A DNA stretch of 64,000 nt from Streptomyces sp. NBC_01707 (GCF_041438805.1 NZ_CP109190.1:6014001-6078000), one strand, 5' to 3'; numbered from the stretch's first letter, positions 17,848 to 26,902 are shown. Notes: generated by a model from the letters alone, not told the origin. A program made the numbers and translations.

Positions 17848-19251
17848 GTGCAATTTCACGATTCGATGATCAGTCTCGTTGGCAATACCCCGCTGGTGAG
17901 GCTGCGCAGTGTGACGGCCGGCATCGAGGCGACGGTGCTGGCCAAGGTCGAGTACTTCAACCCCGGCGGTTCGGTCAAGGACCGCATCGCCCTGCGCATG
18001 ATCGAGGCGGCCGAGGAGAGCGGCGCGCTGCAGCCCGGCGGCACGATCGTCGAGCCGACGAGCGGCAACACGGGCGTCGGCCTGGCGATCGTCGCGCAGC
18101 AGAAGGGCTACAAGTGCATCTTCGTCTGCCCGGACAAGGTGTCCACGGACAAGATCAATGTGCTGCGCGCGTACGGTGCCGAGGTCGTCGTCTGCCCGAC
18201 GGCTGTCGACCCCGAGCACCCGGACTCGTACTACAACGTGTCCGACCGGCTGGTCCGTGAGACGCCGGGCGCCTGGAAGCCCGACCAGTACTCGAACCCG
18301 AACAACCCGCGTTCGCACTACGAGACCACCGGTCCCGAGCTGTGGGAGCAGACGGACGGGAAGATCACCCACTTCGTGGCGGGCGTGGGCACCGGTGGCA
18401 CGATCACCGGCACCGGCCGCTATCTGAAGGAGATCAGCGGCGACTCGGTCAAGATCGTCGGCGCGGACCCGGAGGGCTCGGTCTACTCCGGCGGCTCCGG
18501 ACGTCCGTATCTGGTCGAGGGCGTCGGTGAGGACTTCTGGCCGAGCGCGTACGACAGCACGGTGACGGACGAGATCGTCGCGGTGTCCGACAAGGACTCC
18601 TTCCAGATGACCCGCCGGCTCGCCAAGGAGGAGGGCCTGCTCGTCGGCGGCTCCTGCGGCATGGCGGTCGTGGCGGCCCTGGAGGTCGCGCAGCGGCTCG
18701 GCCCGGACGACGTGGTCGTCGTACTCCTGCCGGACAGCGGCCGCGGCTACCTGAGCAAGATCTTCAACGACGAGTGGATGGCCGACTACGGCTTCCTGGA
18801 GGACACCGGCCCGTCGGCTCGTGTGGGAGACGTGCTCGCCCACAAGGAGGGCCCGATCCCGACGCTCGTCCACATGCACCCGGAGGAGACCGTCGGCGAG
18901 GCGATCGACGTCCTGCGCGAGTACGGCGTCTCGCAGATGCCGATCGTGAAGCCGGGCGCCGGCCACCCGGACGTGATGGCCGCGGAGGTCATCGGTTCGG
19001 TGGTGGAGCGGGAGCTGCTGAACGCGCTGTTCGCGCAGCGCGCCTCGCTGACCGACCCGCTGGAGAAGCACATGTCGCCGCCGCTGCCGCAGGTCGGCTC
19101 GGGCGAACCGGTCGAGGACCTGATGTCGGTACTCAGCGGTGCGGACGCCGCGGACGCGGCGATCGTCCTCGTGGAGGGCAAGCCGAAGGGCGTCGTGAGC
19201 AGGCAGGACCTGCTGTCGTTCCTGGCGAAGGACGCCGGTCCGAAGCAGTAG
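17848..19251 (+). CDS. cbs: Cystathionine beta-synthase (PLP domain plus CBS pair)
   Basis: PLP enzyme that joins serine and homocysteine to cystathionine in reverse transsulfuration; 467 residues. The type II PLP fold has the Schiff-base Lys44 in NPGGSVKDR, the phosphate/substrate loop EPTSGNTG and the cofactor loop GVGTGGTITG. A linker at about 325 leads to two CBS motifs (from about 335 to the end), which plain cysteine synthases lack. The GTG at 17848 follows GGAG. A bacterial enzyme of this architecture could also act as an O-acetylserine or homocysteine-dependent cysteine synthase. Confidence 0.9.
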   Translation: MQFHDSMISLVGNTPLVRLRSVTAGIEATVLAKVEYFNPGGSVKDRIALRMIEAAEESGALQPGGTIVEPTSGNTGVGLAIVAQQKGYKCIFVCPDKVSTDKINVLRAYGAEVVVCPTAVDPEHPDSYYNVSDRLVRETPGAWKPDQYSNPNNPRSHYETTGPELWEQTDGKITHFVAGVGTGGTITGTGRYLKEISGDSVKIVGADPEGSVYSGGSGRPYLVEGVGEDFWPSAYDSTVTDEIVAVSDKDSFQMTRRLAKEEGLLVGGSCGMAVVAALEVAQRLGPDDVVVVLLPDSGRGYLSKIFNDEWMADYGFLEDTGPSARVGDVLAHKEGPIPTLVHMHPEETVGEAIDVLREYGVSQMPIVKPGAGHPDVMAAEVIGSVVERELLNALFAQRASLTDPLEKHMSPPLPQVGSGEPVEDLMSVLSGADAADAAIVLVEGKPKGVVSRQDLLSFLAKDAGPKQ

Positions 19252-19457
19252 AGCGGGAATCGGGGCTTCGTGAAAACGGTACGAGCGCGACACGTACCCG
19301 CAGCACCGGCTTAACACGGCTCCGGCACATTGGTGGGTGTCGGCAGGGAAACCCGCCGGCACCCGAGACGGCGACACGGACTACGGAGCGGCTCCCGGAC
19401 CTCCACTGTCGCCAGGACGCGATCAGCCGGCCCTGACCCGGACCCGCGTCCCTCGCG

Positions 19458-19506
19458 GGGACCGCCGTCGTCCCGCCCCCCGGGAAACCGGGGGTGCGGC
19501 GGTCCC
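19458..19506. terminator. Bidirectional terminator (nested hairpin)
   Basis: Outer arms GGGACCGCCG (19458-19467) and CGGCGGTCCC (19497-19506) enclose an inner CCGG-GAAA-CCGG type hairpin. It lies between convergent genes ending at 19251 and 19550. Confidence 0.75.
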
Positions 19507-19549
19507 TGCGACATACCTCCAGACGCGTCCGCCGGCGGCCGAGGGCGGC

Positions 19550-20386
19550 TCATCCGGCGGGCGCGGCCGCCCAGCTCGCCAGGAGCGCGATCCGCTCGGC
19601 GGTCTCGGTGTCCGGCTGCGGCGTATAGACGACCAGCGACTGGTCGGGATCGCCGGGCAGCGCCAACGTCTCGTACGGAAGCGTCAGTTCGCCCGCCACG
19701 GGATGCTGGATGCGCTTGACCCCGTAGGTCTTCGCCTTGACCTGGTGGTCCGCCCACAGCCGCCGGAAGTCCTCACTCCGCATCGACAACTCGCCGACCA
19801 GTGTGGCGAGCTGTCTGTCCGTCGGGTGCAGCCCGGCGTCCAGCCGCAGGTGCGAGACCGTCTCCGCCGCCACTGCCGCCCACTCCGGGTACATCTCGCG
19901 CGCCGCAGGTTCCAGGAAGACCTGGCGCGGCATGTTGCGCGCGGCGGTGGGCATCCGGGAGAAACCGACGAGGGCGTCGCCCAGCGCGTTCCAGGCCAGC
20001 ACGTCCATGCGGCGGCCCAGGACGAACGCGGGGGCCCGGTCGATGGTGTCCAGCAGCAACCGCAGCCCGGGCCGTACCCGCTGCGCGGCGGCCGGCCGCT
20101 CGCCGCGTGCCTTCGTGTTCGGCCGCGCCACGGTGCGCAGATATGCGAGCTCCGTCTCGTCCAGCCGCAGCACCCGGGCGATCGCGTCGAGCACCGCGTC
20201 CGAGACGCTCGGTCCACGCCCCTGTTCCAGCCGGATGTAGTAGTCGACGCTCACCCCCGCGAGCTGGGCGACCTCCTCGCGGCGCAGCCCGGGCACCCGG
20301 CGTCGGCCGTATGCCTGCAGGCCTACGTCCTCGGGCTGAATCCGTGCGCGTCGCGAGCGGAGAAAGTCTCCGAGGTCCCCATCCAT
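19550..20386 (-). CDS. XRE-family regulator with MmyB-like ligand domain
   Basis: A 278-residue transcription factor. The N-terminal helix-turn-helix (RREEVAQLAGVSVDYYIRLE, about residues 35-54) is followed by a C-terminal MmyB-like domain, PAS-related, with LAWNALGDAL and a TLALPGDPDQSLVVYTP ending. In actinomycetes such regulators are commonly divergent from a short-chain dehydrogenase they control, and this is the arrangement here. The ATG at 20386 is the only good start near the conserved DFLRSRRARI motif. The ligand is unknown; fatty-acid-like ligands were proposed for MmyB. Confidence 0.9.
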   Translation of the reverse strand: MDGDLGDFLRSRRARIQPEDVGLQAYGRRRVPGLRREEVAQLAGVSVDYYIRLEQGRGPSVSDAVLDAIARVLRLDETELAYLRTVARPNTKARGERPAAAQRVRPGLRLLLDTIDRAPAFVLGRRMDVLAWNALGDALVGFSRMPTAARNMPRQVFLEPAAREMYPEWAAVAAETVSHLRLDAGLHPTDRQLATLVGELSMRSEDFRRLWADHQVKAKTYGVKRIQHPVAGELTLPYETLALPGDPDQSLVVYTPQPDTETAERIALLASWAAAPAG

Positions 20387-20448
20387 GCGTTCGATCCTAA
20401 GAGACGGTCCCGGAGCGGAGCCTGGTACTGCCGGACCCAGGAAAGACG

Positions 20449-20469
20449 CATCCCTGGGTAACGGATGCC
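20449..20469. promoter_or_regulatory. Candidate operator between XRE regulator and SDR gene
   Basis: GCATCC (20449-20454) and GGATGC (20464-20469) form an inverted repeat with a nine-base spacer in the 153-bp divergent region. Position fits control of the SDR gene by the adjacent regulator; no consensus supports it further. Confidence 0.35.
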
Positions 20470-20539
20470 GGGCGGCGAAGAGTGGAACCTGCCACCGGGG
20501 AGACGCCCGGCGGACACCACGGACCGCAAGGAGCACGCC

Positions 20540-21301
20540 ATGTCGTACGAGACCCTCGCAGGCCGCACCGCTGTCATCACCGGAGCCGCCAGCGGTATGG
20601 GCGCCGCCACTGCCCTCCTGCTCGCCGACCGGGGAGCCAGGGTGGCGCTGCTGGCCCGGCGGGCGGACCGGTTGGAAGAAGTGGCCGCCGCGGTCACCGC
20701 GAAGGGCGGCGAAGCCCTCGTCGTGGCGGCGGACGTCACCGACCAGGCATCCGTCGACGCGGCTGCCGAGCGTGTCCACACCGCCTACGGCGAGGTCGAC
20801 CTGGTGGTCAACGCGGCCGGAGTCATGCTGCCGAACCCGGTGGACGAGGGCCGCACGGACGAGTGGCAGCGGATGCTCGACACCAATGTGGCGGGCGCGC
20901 TGCGGATCATCCGTGCCTTCACCCCCGACCTGGTGGCGGCCGCCGCCGAGGGCCGCACCGCCGACCTGGTGAACATCTCGTCGATCGGCGCGCACATCGC
21001 GTTCCCCGACTACGCCGTGTACGGGGCGACGAAGGCGGCACTCAGCCACCTGTCGGCATCCCTGCGCGCGGAGTTCGGTCCGCGGGACGTCCGCGTCACG
21101 AACATCGAGCCGGGCCTCACCGACACGGAGCTGGGCAGCCACATCGACAACGCGGAGCTGTCGGGCCGGCTGGACGGCATGTTCGACGCGCTGGGCTCCC
21201 TGTCCGGCGACGACATCGCCGACCTGGTCGCCTACACCACCAGCCGCCCGCGCCACGTCAACCTGCGCCAGCTGATCGTGCTCCCCACCCGCCAGGTGTG
21301 A
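20540..21301 (+). CDS. Short-chain dehydrogenase/reductase
   Basis: NAD(P)-dependent oxidoreductase of 253 residues. The ATG at 20540 has AAGGAG six bases upstream. Cofactor motif TGAASGMGAA is at about residues 13-22, NAAG near 88, and the catalytic Ser (ISSIGAHIA) and YGATK tyrosine/lysine are intact. Arg residues after the second strand (LARRADR) suggest NADP preference. The substrate is unknown. It is divergent from an MmyB-type regulator that probably controls it. Confidence 0.92.
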   Translation: MSYETLAGRTAVITGAASGMGAATALLLADRGARVALLARRADRLEEVAAAVTAKGGEALVVAADVTDQASVDAAAERVHTAYGEVDLVVNAAGVMLPNPVDEGRTDEWQRMLDTNVAGALRIIRAFTPDLVAAAAEGRTADLVNISSIGAHIAFPDYAVYGATKAALSHLSASLRAEFGPRDVRVTNIEPGLTDTELGSHIDNAELSGRLDGMFDALGSLSGDDIADLVAYTTSRPRHVNLRQLIVLPTRQV

Positions 21302-21312
21302 CCGTCGGCCGT

Positions 21313-21735
21313 TCAGCCCTCCCAGTCGGACTTCGTGCGTTCCTCCGAGCGCCGGAACAACGGCCGGCTGCGGGCCACCTGGGCGACATTCACCCCGACG
21401 ATCCCCAGCCACGCCACGACGAGCCCCTCGATCCCGGCGTTCGCGACGCCGATCGCGGACAGCGGGATGGCCAGTACCAGCGAGATGATCCCGAACCCGA
21501 ACCGTTCGCCGAAGTTCGCCATCGGCTCGTGGGGCGCCCGGGCCCCTCGGGCGACCGTGATCTGCTGCTCGGCGAGATGACGCCGGACGCGACGGTCGAG
21601 GGTCTCGTCGAGACGCCGGTCGACCTTCTCCAGGAACGAGTCGATGAGCGCCGACTCGTACTCGGGCCCCAGCTCACTGCGGGCCTGCAAGGTGGCATTG
21701 AGCTCTTTCTCGAGCTCGGAGTCACGGGCTTCCAT
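21313..21735 (-). CDS. Small membrane protein of unknown function
   Basis: A 140-residue protein with a charged, probably coiled-coil N-terminal half (ELEKELNATLQARSELG; FLEKVDRRLDETLDRRVRR) and two closely spaced hydrophobic segments (GFGIISLVLAIPLSAIGVA; IEGLVVAWLGIVGVNVAQV). The ATG at 21735 is chosen because the upstream extension to 21891 is Pro/Gly-rich and not protein-like. It is convergent with the SDR gene, 11 bases apart. No family name can be given from sequence alone. Confidence 0.75.
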   Translation of the reverse strand: MEARDSELEKELNATLQARSELGPEYESALIDSFLEKVDRRLDETLDRRVRRHLAEQQITVARGARAPHEPMANFGERFGFGIISLVLAIPLSAIGVANAGIEGLVVAWLGIVGVNVAQVARSRPLFRRSEERTKSDWEG

Positions 21736-21930
21736 GGTCCAACGGTACGGAGCGGACGAGCCCGGCACAGTGGGGCTAGCCCCCCTGTTGGAGGTCGGGG
21801 GCGTACCGGGCGGGCCCTCGGTGGAGATGGGCCTCCCGCCGATGCCGGCGTTTCCGCTCCTGACGCCGCGAAGCGTCGCGCCGTGGCCCACACCGGGTCG
21901 AGGACGACCGCGACCCGGTGGGGACCGGGC

Positions 21931-23337
21931 TCAGCCGGCCGGGACCCGGTCCGGCGCGGTGATCGTGGCCGCCGGGATGTGTGTCGTGTCGCGTCGGGCG
22001 AGCAGCCAGTACAGCAGGGCGGGTACGAGCAGGCCGATCACCCAGGAGATGTCCGCGCCGCCCAGCGGCTCCACCAGCGGGCCGGTGTAGAAGGTCGTCG
22101 CCAGGAACGGGAGCTGGGCGACGATGCCCACCGCGTACACCGACAGTGCGTCCCAGCGCCAGGCGCCGTAGCGGCCGTCGGGGTCGGACAGGGCCGGGAT
22201 GTCGTACCGCTCACGCGAGATCAGGTAGTAGTCGACGAGGTTGATCGCCGACCACGGGGTGAAGAAGGTCAGCAGGAACAGCAGGAAGTCCTTGAACGAC
22301 GTGAGGAAGGTGTCCTTGCCGAGCAGGGCGACCGCCGTGCCCGCGATCATGATCACGGCGATGTAGGCGGAGCGGCCGCGCTGCGAGAGAGCCCGCTGCC
22401 CGCGGAAGCCGCTGATGCCGGTGACCATCGACATGAACCCGCCGTAGGTGTTCAGCACGTTGATGGTCAGCTTGCCGAGCGCGATCACGAAGTAGAGCAG
22501 CGAGGCGATCAGTCCGGTGCCGCCCAGGGAGACGACGTAACTGACCTGGTCGTCGAGGAACGCCTCGCCCGCGGATGCCGCGACCAGCACGCCGAACGCC
22601 ATGGACCACTGGGAGCCGAGCGTCGTGCCGGCCAGCGTCCACCAGAAGGTGGCGCGGGAGCTCGTGTGGCGCGGCAGGTAGCGCGAGTAGTCCGCGACAT
22701 AGGGGCCGAACGCCAGTTGCCAGGACGCCGCGATCGACACCGCGAGCAGGAACATCGGCAGGTCGAAGGCGCGATCGGCGAGGGCGGCGCCGAGATCGAT
22801 CCGGTCCAGCAGACGGATGCCGAGATAGACGAAGGCCAGTGCGCAGACCACGCTGGCGACCCGGCCGAGGACGTGGACGACCCGGTATCCGATCGCCGCC
22901 ATCAGCGCGGTGATCACGGCGAAGACGAGGATGCCGGACGTCTGCCCGAGATGGGTGAGCTCGCCGACCGCCTGGCCGGCCAGCACGCTGCCGCTGGCGA
23001 AGAAACCGACGTACATCACGACGACGAGGAGCAGCGGCACGACCGCGCCCCGCACCCCGAACTGCGCCCGGCTGGAGATCATCTGGGGCAGACCCAGCCG
23101 GGGCCCCTGCGCGGAGTGCAGCGACATCACCGCTCCGCCGAGCAGATTGCCCGCCAGCAGGCCGATCAGTGACCAGAAGGCGCCGCCGCCGAAGATGACC
23201 GCGAGCGCGCCGCTGACCACTGCGGTGATCTGGAGGTTCGCGCCGAGCCAGAGGGTGAACTGGGAGAACGCGTTTCCGTGTCGTTCGTCGTCCGGTACGA
23301 CGTCGATCGAGCGGCGCTCGACGAGAGAGTCGGCCAT
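21931..23337 (-). CDS. NCS1-family permease (cytosine/purine/hydantoin transporter)
   Basis: Secondary transporter of 468 residues with about 12 spans. The N-terminus (ERHGNAFSQFTLWLGANLQ) and the first helices resemble CodB-like NCS1 symporters, which carry cytosine, purines, allantoin, hydantoins or thiamine. The ATG at 23337 has AAGGAG six bases upstream and lies 18 bases after the stop of an OpuC-type binding protein, so it is probably the last gene of that operon. Grouping of a betaine-type importer with an NCS1 permease is uncommon; substrate is not determinable here. Confidence 0.9.
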   Translation of the reverse strand: MADSLVERRSIDVVPDDERHGNAFSQFTLWLGANLQITAVVSGALAVIFGGGAFWSLIGLLAGNLLGGAVMSLHSAQGPRLGLPQMISSRAQFGVRGAVVPLLLVVVMYVGFFASGSVLAGQAVGELTHLGQTSGILVFAVITALMAAIGYRVVHVLGRVASVVCALAFVYLGIRLLDRIDLGAALADRAFDLPMFLLAVSIAASWQLAFGPYVADYSRYLPRHTSSRATFWWTLAGTTLGSQWSMAFGVLVAASAGEAFLDDQVSYVVSLGGTGLIASLLYFVIALGKLTINVLNTYGGFMSMVTGISGFRGQRALSQRGRSAYIAVIMIAGTAVALLGKDTFLTSFKDFLLFLLTFFTPWSAINLVDYYLISRERYDIPALSDPDGRYGAWRWDALSVYAVGIVAQLPFLATTFYTGPLVEPLGGADISWVIGLLVPALLYWLLARRDTTHIPAATITAPDRVPAG

Positions 23338-23355
23338 GGGGGTGCTCCTTTTCGC

Positions 23356-24315
23356 TTACTTCTGTGTCAGGCCGTGCGCCGCGGCCCACTCGTGCGCCAC
23401 GTCCTCCGGATCCTTCTTGTCCTTGTCCACCAGGCGGTTCAGCTCCGTGAGGTCCTTCGTCGTGAGCGTGGCGCCCAGGCGTGCCAGTGCCTTGCGGACC
23501 GTGGAGTCAGCCGCGCGGTCCGCGATCAGGGGGACCACGTGCTGGCCGGGGATCAGGTTCTTGGGGTCGGTGAGGACCACCCAGCCCTCGGCGGCGATGT
23601 CCGTGTCGGTGGTGAAGAGGTTGGCGACGTCGACGTCGCCCTTCTTCAGGGCCCCCTTGACCAGCGGGCCGGAGGAGTCCAGCGACTTGAACTCCTTGAA
23701 CTCGACCCCGTACACGTCCTTCAGGCCCACCGCCCCGACCGTCCGCTTCTTCACCTCGGGGGCCGCGCCGATGACGAGCTTTCCGTTCTGCTTCGCCAGG
23801 TCGGCGAGGGAGGACAGGCCGTACTTCCTGGCCGTCCTCGGGGTGACCACGAAGGCGTCCGAGTCCTCGGCCATGCCGTACGGAAGGATCTGGAGGCCCT
23901 TGGGGAGGGCGATGGCCAGGGCGTTCTGCATCTCGCCCTCCTCGGTGGCCTTCGCCTTCGGGTCGAGGTAGTGCAGGAGGGCGCCCTGGTACTCGGGGAG
24001 GAGGTCGATGTCCCCGCCCTCGAGGGCGGGGATGAGGATCTCGCGGGTGCCCAGGTTGGCGCGGACCTCTGTCTTCACTCCGGCGGCCTGCAGGGCTTCG
24101 GCGTAGAGGTAGCCGAGTACCTGGTTCTCGGTGAAGTTGGCGGTGCCGATGGTGACGCCGCCGGCGCTGGAACCGGCGCCGCCGCTGCCGCCTCCGCCCT
24201 GGCCGTCGAGCGAGGTGATGCCGCTGCTGCAGGCCGCGAGTGCGGGGACGGCAGCCGCGGCGAGGAGGCCGCCCAGCAGGGAGCGGCGGGTGGTGCTGTG
24301 GGGCTGGTGAGTCAT
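23356..24315 (-). CDS. Substrate-binding lipoprotein of OpuC/ProX-type ABC importer
   Basis: Binding protein for a quaternary amine or related solute; 319 residues. A twin-Arg signal (TTRRSLLGG) leads to lipobox LAAC, a Gly/Ser linker and the OpuAC fold (GTANFTENQVLGYLYAEAL, GDIDLLPEYQG, GAAPEVKKRTVG). The ATG at 24315 follows GAGGAG. Proteins of this group bind glycine betaine, choline, carnitine or proline betaine through aromatic cages. It follows two permease genes and an ATPase gene on the same strand. Confidence 0.92.
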   Translation of the reverse strand: MTHQPHSTTRRSLLGGLLAAAAVPALAACSSGITSLDGQGGGGSGGAGSSAGGVTIGTANFTENQVLGYLYAEALQAAGVKTEVRANLGTREILIPALEGGDIDLLPEYQGALLHYLDPKAKATEEGEMQNALAIALPKGLQILPYGMAEDSDAFVVTPRTARKYGLSSLADLAKQNGKLVIGAAPEVKKRTVGAVGLKDVYGVEFKEFKSLDSSGPLVKGALKKGDVDVANLFTTDTDIAAEGWVVLTDPKNLIPGQHVVPLIADRAADSTVRKALARLGATLTTKDLTELNRLVDKDKKDPEDVAHEWAAAHGLTQK

Positions 24316-24326
24316 GGGTGGTCTCC

Positions 24327-24989
24327 TCAGGCGGTGCGGTGGCGGAAGAGGATGCGCTGCAGTCCGGACAGGATCAGGTCCAGGGCGACGGCCACGACCG
24401 CCACCAGGACGGCGCCGCCCAGTACCTGGACGAGGTCGCGCTGGGCCAGGCCGTCGAAGACGTACCGGCCGAGGCCGCCGAAGCTGACGTACGCGGCGAC
24501 CGTGGCGGTGGCGACGACCTGGATCAGGGCGAGGCGCAGGCCGGTCATGATCAGAGGGAGGGCCAGAGGGAGTTCCACCTGCCAGAGGATCTGGTGGCCA
24601 CGCATGCCCTGGCCGCGGGCGGCGTCCTTCACCTCCGGGTCGACAGCGGTCATCCCGGCGTAGGTGTTGGTGACGATCGACGGGACGGCGAGGGCGACCA
24701 GCGCCACGTACACGGGGGTCATCGACAGGCCGCTGGCCAGGAAGACCAGCACCACCAGGCCGACCGTGGGGAGCGCACGGCCGAACGACGAGAGGTTGAT
24801 GGCGAGGAACGCGCCGCGCCCCGTGTGGCCGATGAGCAGGCCGATCGGGAGCGCGATCGCCGTGGCGATCAAGGTGGCGAGGAGCGAGTACTGGAGATGC
24901 TCGGCCAGGCGGTGCCCGATGCCGTCCGGGCCCTGCCACTGTTCGGCGCTGGTCAGCCAGGTGCCGAGGTTCGCGAAGAGTTCGTACAT
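24327..24989 (-). CDS. ABC permease, OpuCB/OpuCD type
   Basis: Channel subunit of the betaine/choline-type importer, 220 residues with six predicted spans. The EAA loop (GMRGHQILWQVELPLALPL) that docks to the ATPase is present, and the end is RILFRHRTA. It begins four bases after the stop of the other permease gene, and its stop is 12 bases from the binding protein start. Two unlike permeases plus a lipoprotein is the standard OpuC/OsmU layout. Confidence 0.92.
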   Translation of the reverse strand: MYELFANLGTWLTSAEQWQGPDGIGHRLAEHLQYSLLATLIATAIALPIGLLIGHTGRGAFLAINLSSFGRALPTVGLVVLVFLASGLSMTPVYVALVALAVPSIVTNTYAGMTAVDPEVKDAARGQGMRGHQILWQVELPLALPLIMTGLRLALIQVVATATVAAYVSFGGLGRYVFDGLAQRDLVQVLGGAVLVAVVAVALDLILSGLQRILFRHRTA

Positions 24990-24992
24990 CGG

Positions 24993-25637
24993 TCAGGCCC
25001 TCTGCTTCCGCTTCCAGGGGGTGAGCACGTACTGCACGGCCACCAGCGCCGCGTCCGCGACCAGCGCGAGCAGCAGGGTCAGGGCGATGCCGACGACCAC
25101 CGGGGTCGGGAAGTTGCGCTGGAACCCGTCGGTGAAGAGCTGGCCGAGGCCGCCGTCGCCGATGTACGTGGCCACGCTGACCAGCGAGATCGACATGACC
25201 GTGGCGATCCGTACGCCCGCCATGATCACTGGGAGGGCGAGGGGGAGCTCGACGGTGAGCAGGATGCGCAGCGGGCGGGTGCCCATCGCCTTGGCCGCCT
25301 CCCTGGTGCGCGCCGGGACGGAGTCCAGGCCCTCGACCGTGTTGCGGAGGAGCACGACCAGTGTGTAGACGGTCAGACCGATCACCGTGGTGGTGCGGGT
25401 GAGACCGGACACCGGTAGGAGAAGGACGAAGACCGCGATGGACGGGATCGTGAAGAGGATGTTCGACAGGCCCAGGAGGAAGCCGCGCAGGGGGCGCACC
25501 CGGTGGGCCAGGACGGCAAGCGGGAGCGAGATCAGCAGGCCGAGGAGCACGGCGGTCAGGGCGGCCTGGAGATGGGAGACGGTGAGGGTGACGAGGTCGC
25601 TCGCGTGGTCGGATATCCACGACCAGTCGATGGTCAT
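24993..25637 (-). CDS. ABC permease, OpuCB/OpuCD type (second)
   Basis: Partner channel subunit, 214 residues with about six spans. The EAA loop reads AMGTRPLRILLTVELPLALP. Its ATG at 25635-25637 overlaps the ATPase stop (ATGA), so the two are translationally coupled. Sequence is distinct from the other permease, which suggests a heterodimeric channel. Confidence 0.92.
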   Translation of the reverse strand: MTIDWSWISDHASDLVTLTVSHLQAALTAVLLGLLISLPLAVLAHRVRPLRGFLLGLSNILFTIPSIAVFVLLLPVSGLTRTTTVIGLTVYTLVVLLRNTVEGLDSVPARTREAAKAMGTRPLRILLTVELPLALPVIMAGVRIATVMSISLVSVATYIGDGGLGQLFTDGFQRNFPTPVVVGIALTLLLALVADAALVAVQYVLTPWKRKQRA

Positions 25638-26764
25638 GCGCTGCCCTTTCCGGCCGGAGCCGTCGCGGGCGGAGGGGCCGCGACCGCAGCGGTGTGGGTG
25701 TCCCCCGCCCGCGCGTGGACGGCCTCGCGCGCGGTGACCCCGGTCAGTACGCCCGCGTCGTCGACCCGGGCTATCAGGCCCGCCGGGGAGGCGACCGACT
25801 CGTTCAGTGCGGAGAGCAGCGAGTCGGTGTCGCGCAGCGGCCGTACGGGGAGGAGCGGGGCGTCGCCCGCCGGGCCCGACGGAGCGGCTGCCGGGTCCAG
25901 CCAGCCGAGCGGCTCGCCCTTGGCGGAGACGACCAGCTGCCAGTCGGCGCGCGCGGCGGGGACGGGTTCGTCGGCCCGCACCGTCGTCGCCGACTGCCGG
26001 GGGAGATCAGCGAGCGTGCTCAACGAGAGCAGCTTCAGGCCGCGTTCGGCGCCGAGGAAGTCGGCGACGAAGTCGTCGGCCGGGCGCGCGAGCAGTTCGG
26101 CGGGCGGTGCGCACTGCACCAGATGACCGCCGGTACGGAACACGGCGATCCGGTCGCCGAGCCGTACCGCCTCGTCGATGTCGTGGGTGACGAAGACGAT
26201 GGTCTTGTTCAGCTCCTGCTGGAGGCGGAGCAGCTCGTCCTGGAGCTGGGTCCGGACGACGGGGTCGACCGCGCCGAACGGCTCGTCCATCAGCAGCACC
26301 GGCGGATCGGCGGCGAGCGCACGTGCGACACCGACGCGCTGCTGCTGGCCGCCGGAGAGCTGGTGCGGGTAGCGCTTGGCGGCGTCCGCCGGAAGCCCGA
26401 CCGTCTCCAGCAGCTCGGCCGCGCGGGCCCGGGCGCGCTTGCGTCCGTGGCCCAGCAGCAGCGGGACCGTGGCGATGTTGTCGAGGATCGTGCGGTGCGG
26501 AAAGAGCCCGGCCTGCTGGATGACGTATCCGATACCCCGGCGGAGCTCGGCGGCGTCCGCTTCGAGGATGTTCCGGCCGCCGAGCGTGATCGTGCCGGAG
26601 CTCGGATCGACCATCCGGTTGATCATCCGGAGAGTGGTCGTCTTGCCGCAGCCGGACGAACCGACCAGGACGGTGATGCCGCCCTCCGGCATGGTGAGGC
26701 TGAGCTCATGAACTGCTGTCGTGCCGTTCGGGAAACGCTTGTTCACTGCGTCGAATTTGATCAT
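25634..26764 (-). CDS. ABC ATPase, OpuCA type, with C-terminal CBS-like region
   Basis: ATPase of the OpuC-type importer and first gene of its operon, 376 residues. Walker A is GSSGCGKTT, signature LSGGQQQR, Walker B VLLMDEPFGAVDP and switch VTHD. Beyond residue 245 is a tail with two segments like CBS motifs (LVVSAKGEPLGWLD; LIARVDDAGVLTGVTAREAV), which in OpuA-type ATPases sense ionic strength. The ATG at 26764 has AAGGGA seven bases upstream. The gene is divergent from the ammonia-lyase homologue across a 138-bp region with inverted repeats. Confidence 0.92.
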   Translation of the reverse strand: MIKFDAVNKRFPNGTTAVHELSLTMPEGGITVLVGSSGCGKTTTLRMINRMVDPSSGTITLGGRNILEADAAELRRGIGYVIQQAGLFPHRTILDNIATVPLLLGHGRKRARARAAELLETVGLPADAAKRYPHQLSGGQQQRVGVARALAADPPVLLMDEPFGAVDPVVRTQLQDELLRLQQELNKTIVFVTHDIDEAVRLGDRIAVFRTGGHLVQCAPPAELLARPADDFVADFLGAERGLKLLSLSTLADLPRQSATTVRADEPVPAARADWQLVVSAKGEPLGWLDPAAAPSGPAGDAPLLPVRPLRDTDSLLSALNESVASPAGLIARVDDAGVLTGVTAREAVHARAGDTHTAAVAAPPPATAPAGKGSA

Positions 26765-26784
26765 CGGTCGTCCCTTGCCCCGGC

Positions 26785-26800
26785 TGCATATAGTCATGCA
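26785..26800. promoter_or_regulatory. Candidate operator TGCAT-N6-ATGCA
   Basis: Perfect five-base arms (26785-26789 and 26796-26800) in the divergent region between the OpuC-type operon and the lyase homologue, 21 bases upstream of the ATPase start. The RpiR-type regulator encoded downstream of the lyase is the obvious candidate to bind it. Confidence 0.4.
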
Positions 26801-26809
26801 GAGTTCTCG

Positions 26810-26829
26810 TTGACTGAATAGGTTGTCAA
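26810..26829. promoter_or_regulatory. Candidate operator TTGAC-N10-GTCAA
   Basis: Inverted repeat with arms at 26810-26814 and 26825-26829 in the same divergent region. Each arm also resembles a -35 element, one for each direction, so this may be overlapping promoter sequence rather than a regulator site. Confidence 0.4.
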
Positions 26830-26902
26830 TGCCTCGGGGTAAAACACTGGTTACGGAAGCCCGAGCGGCGAGATTTGATGTCTGAATGAGGAGGGTTCGC
26901 GC

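Noticed and set aside
20482..23172. 896-codon frame across the SDR and permease genes
   Set aside because: Out-of-frame reading of the SDR gene followed by the antisense of the permease gene; no family resemblance.
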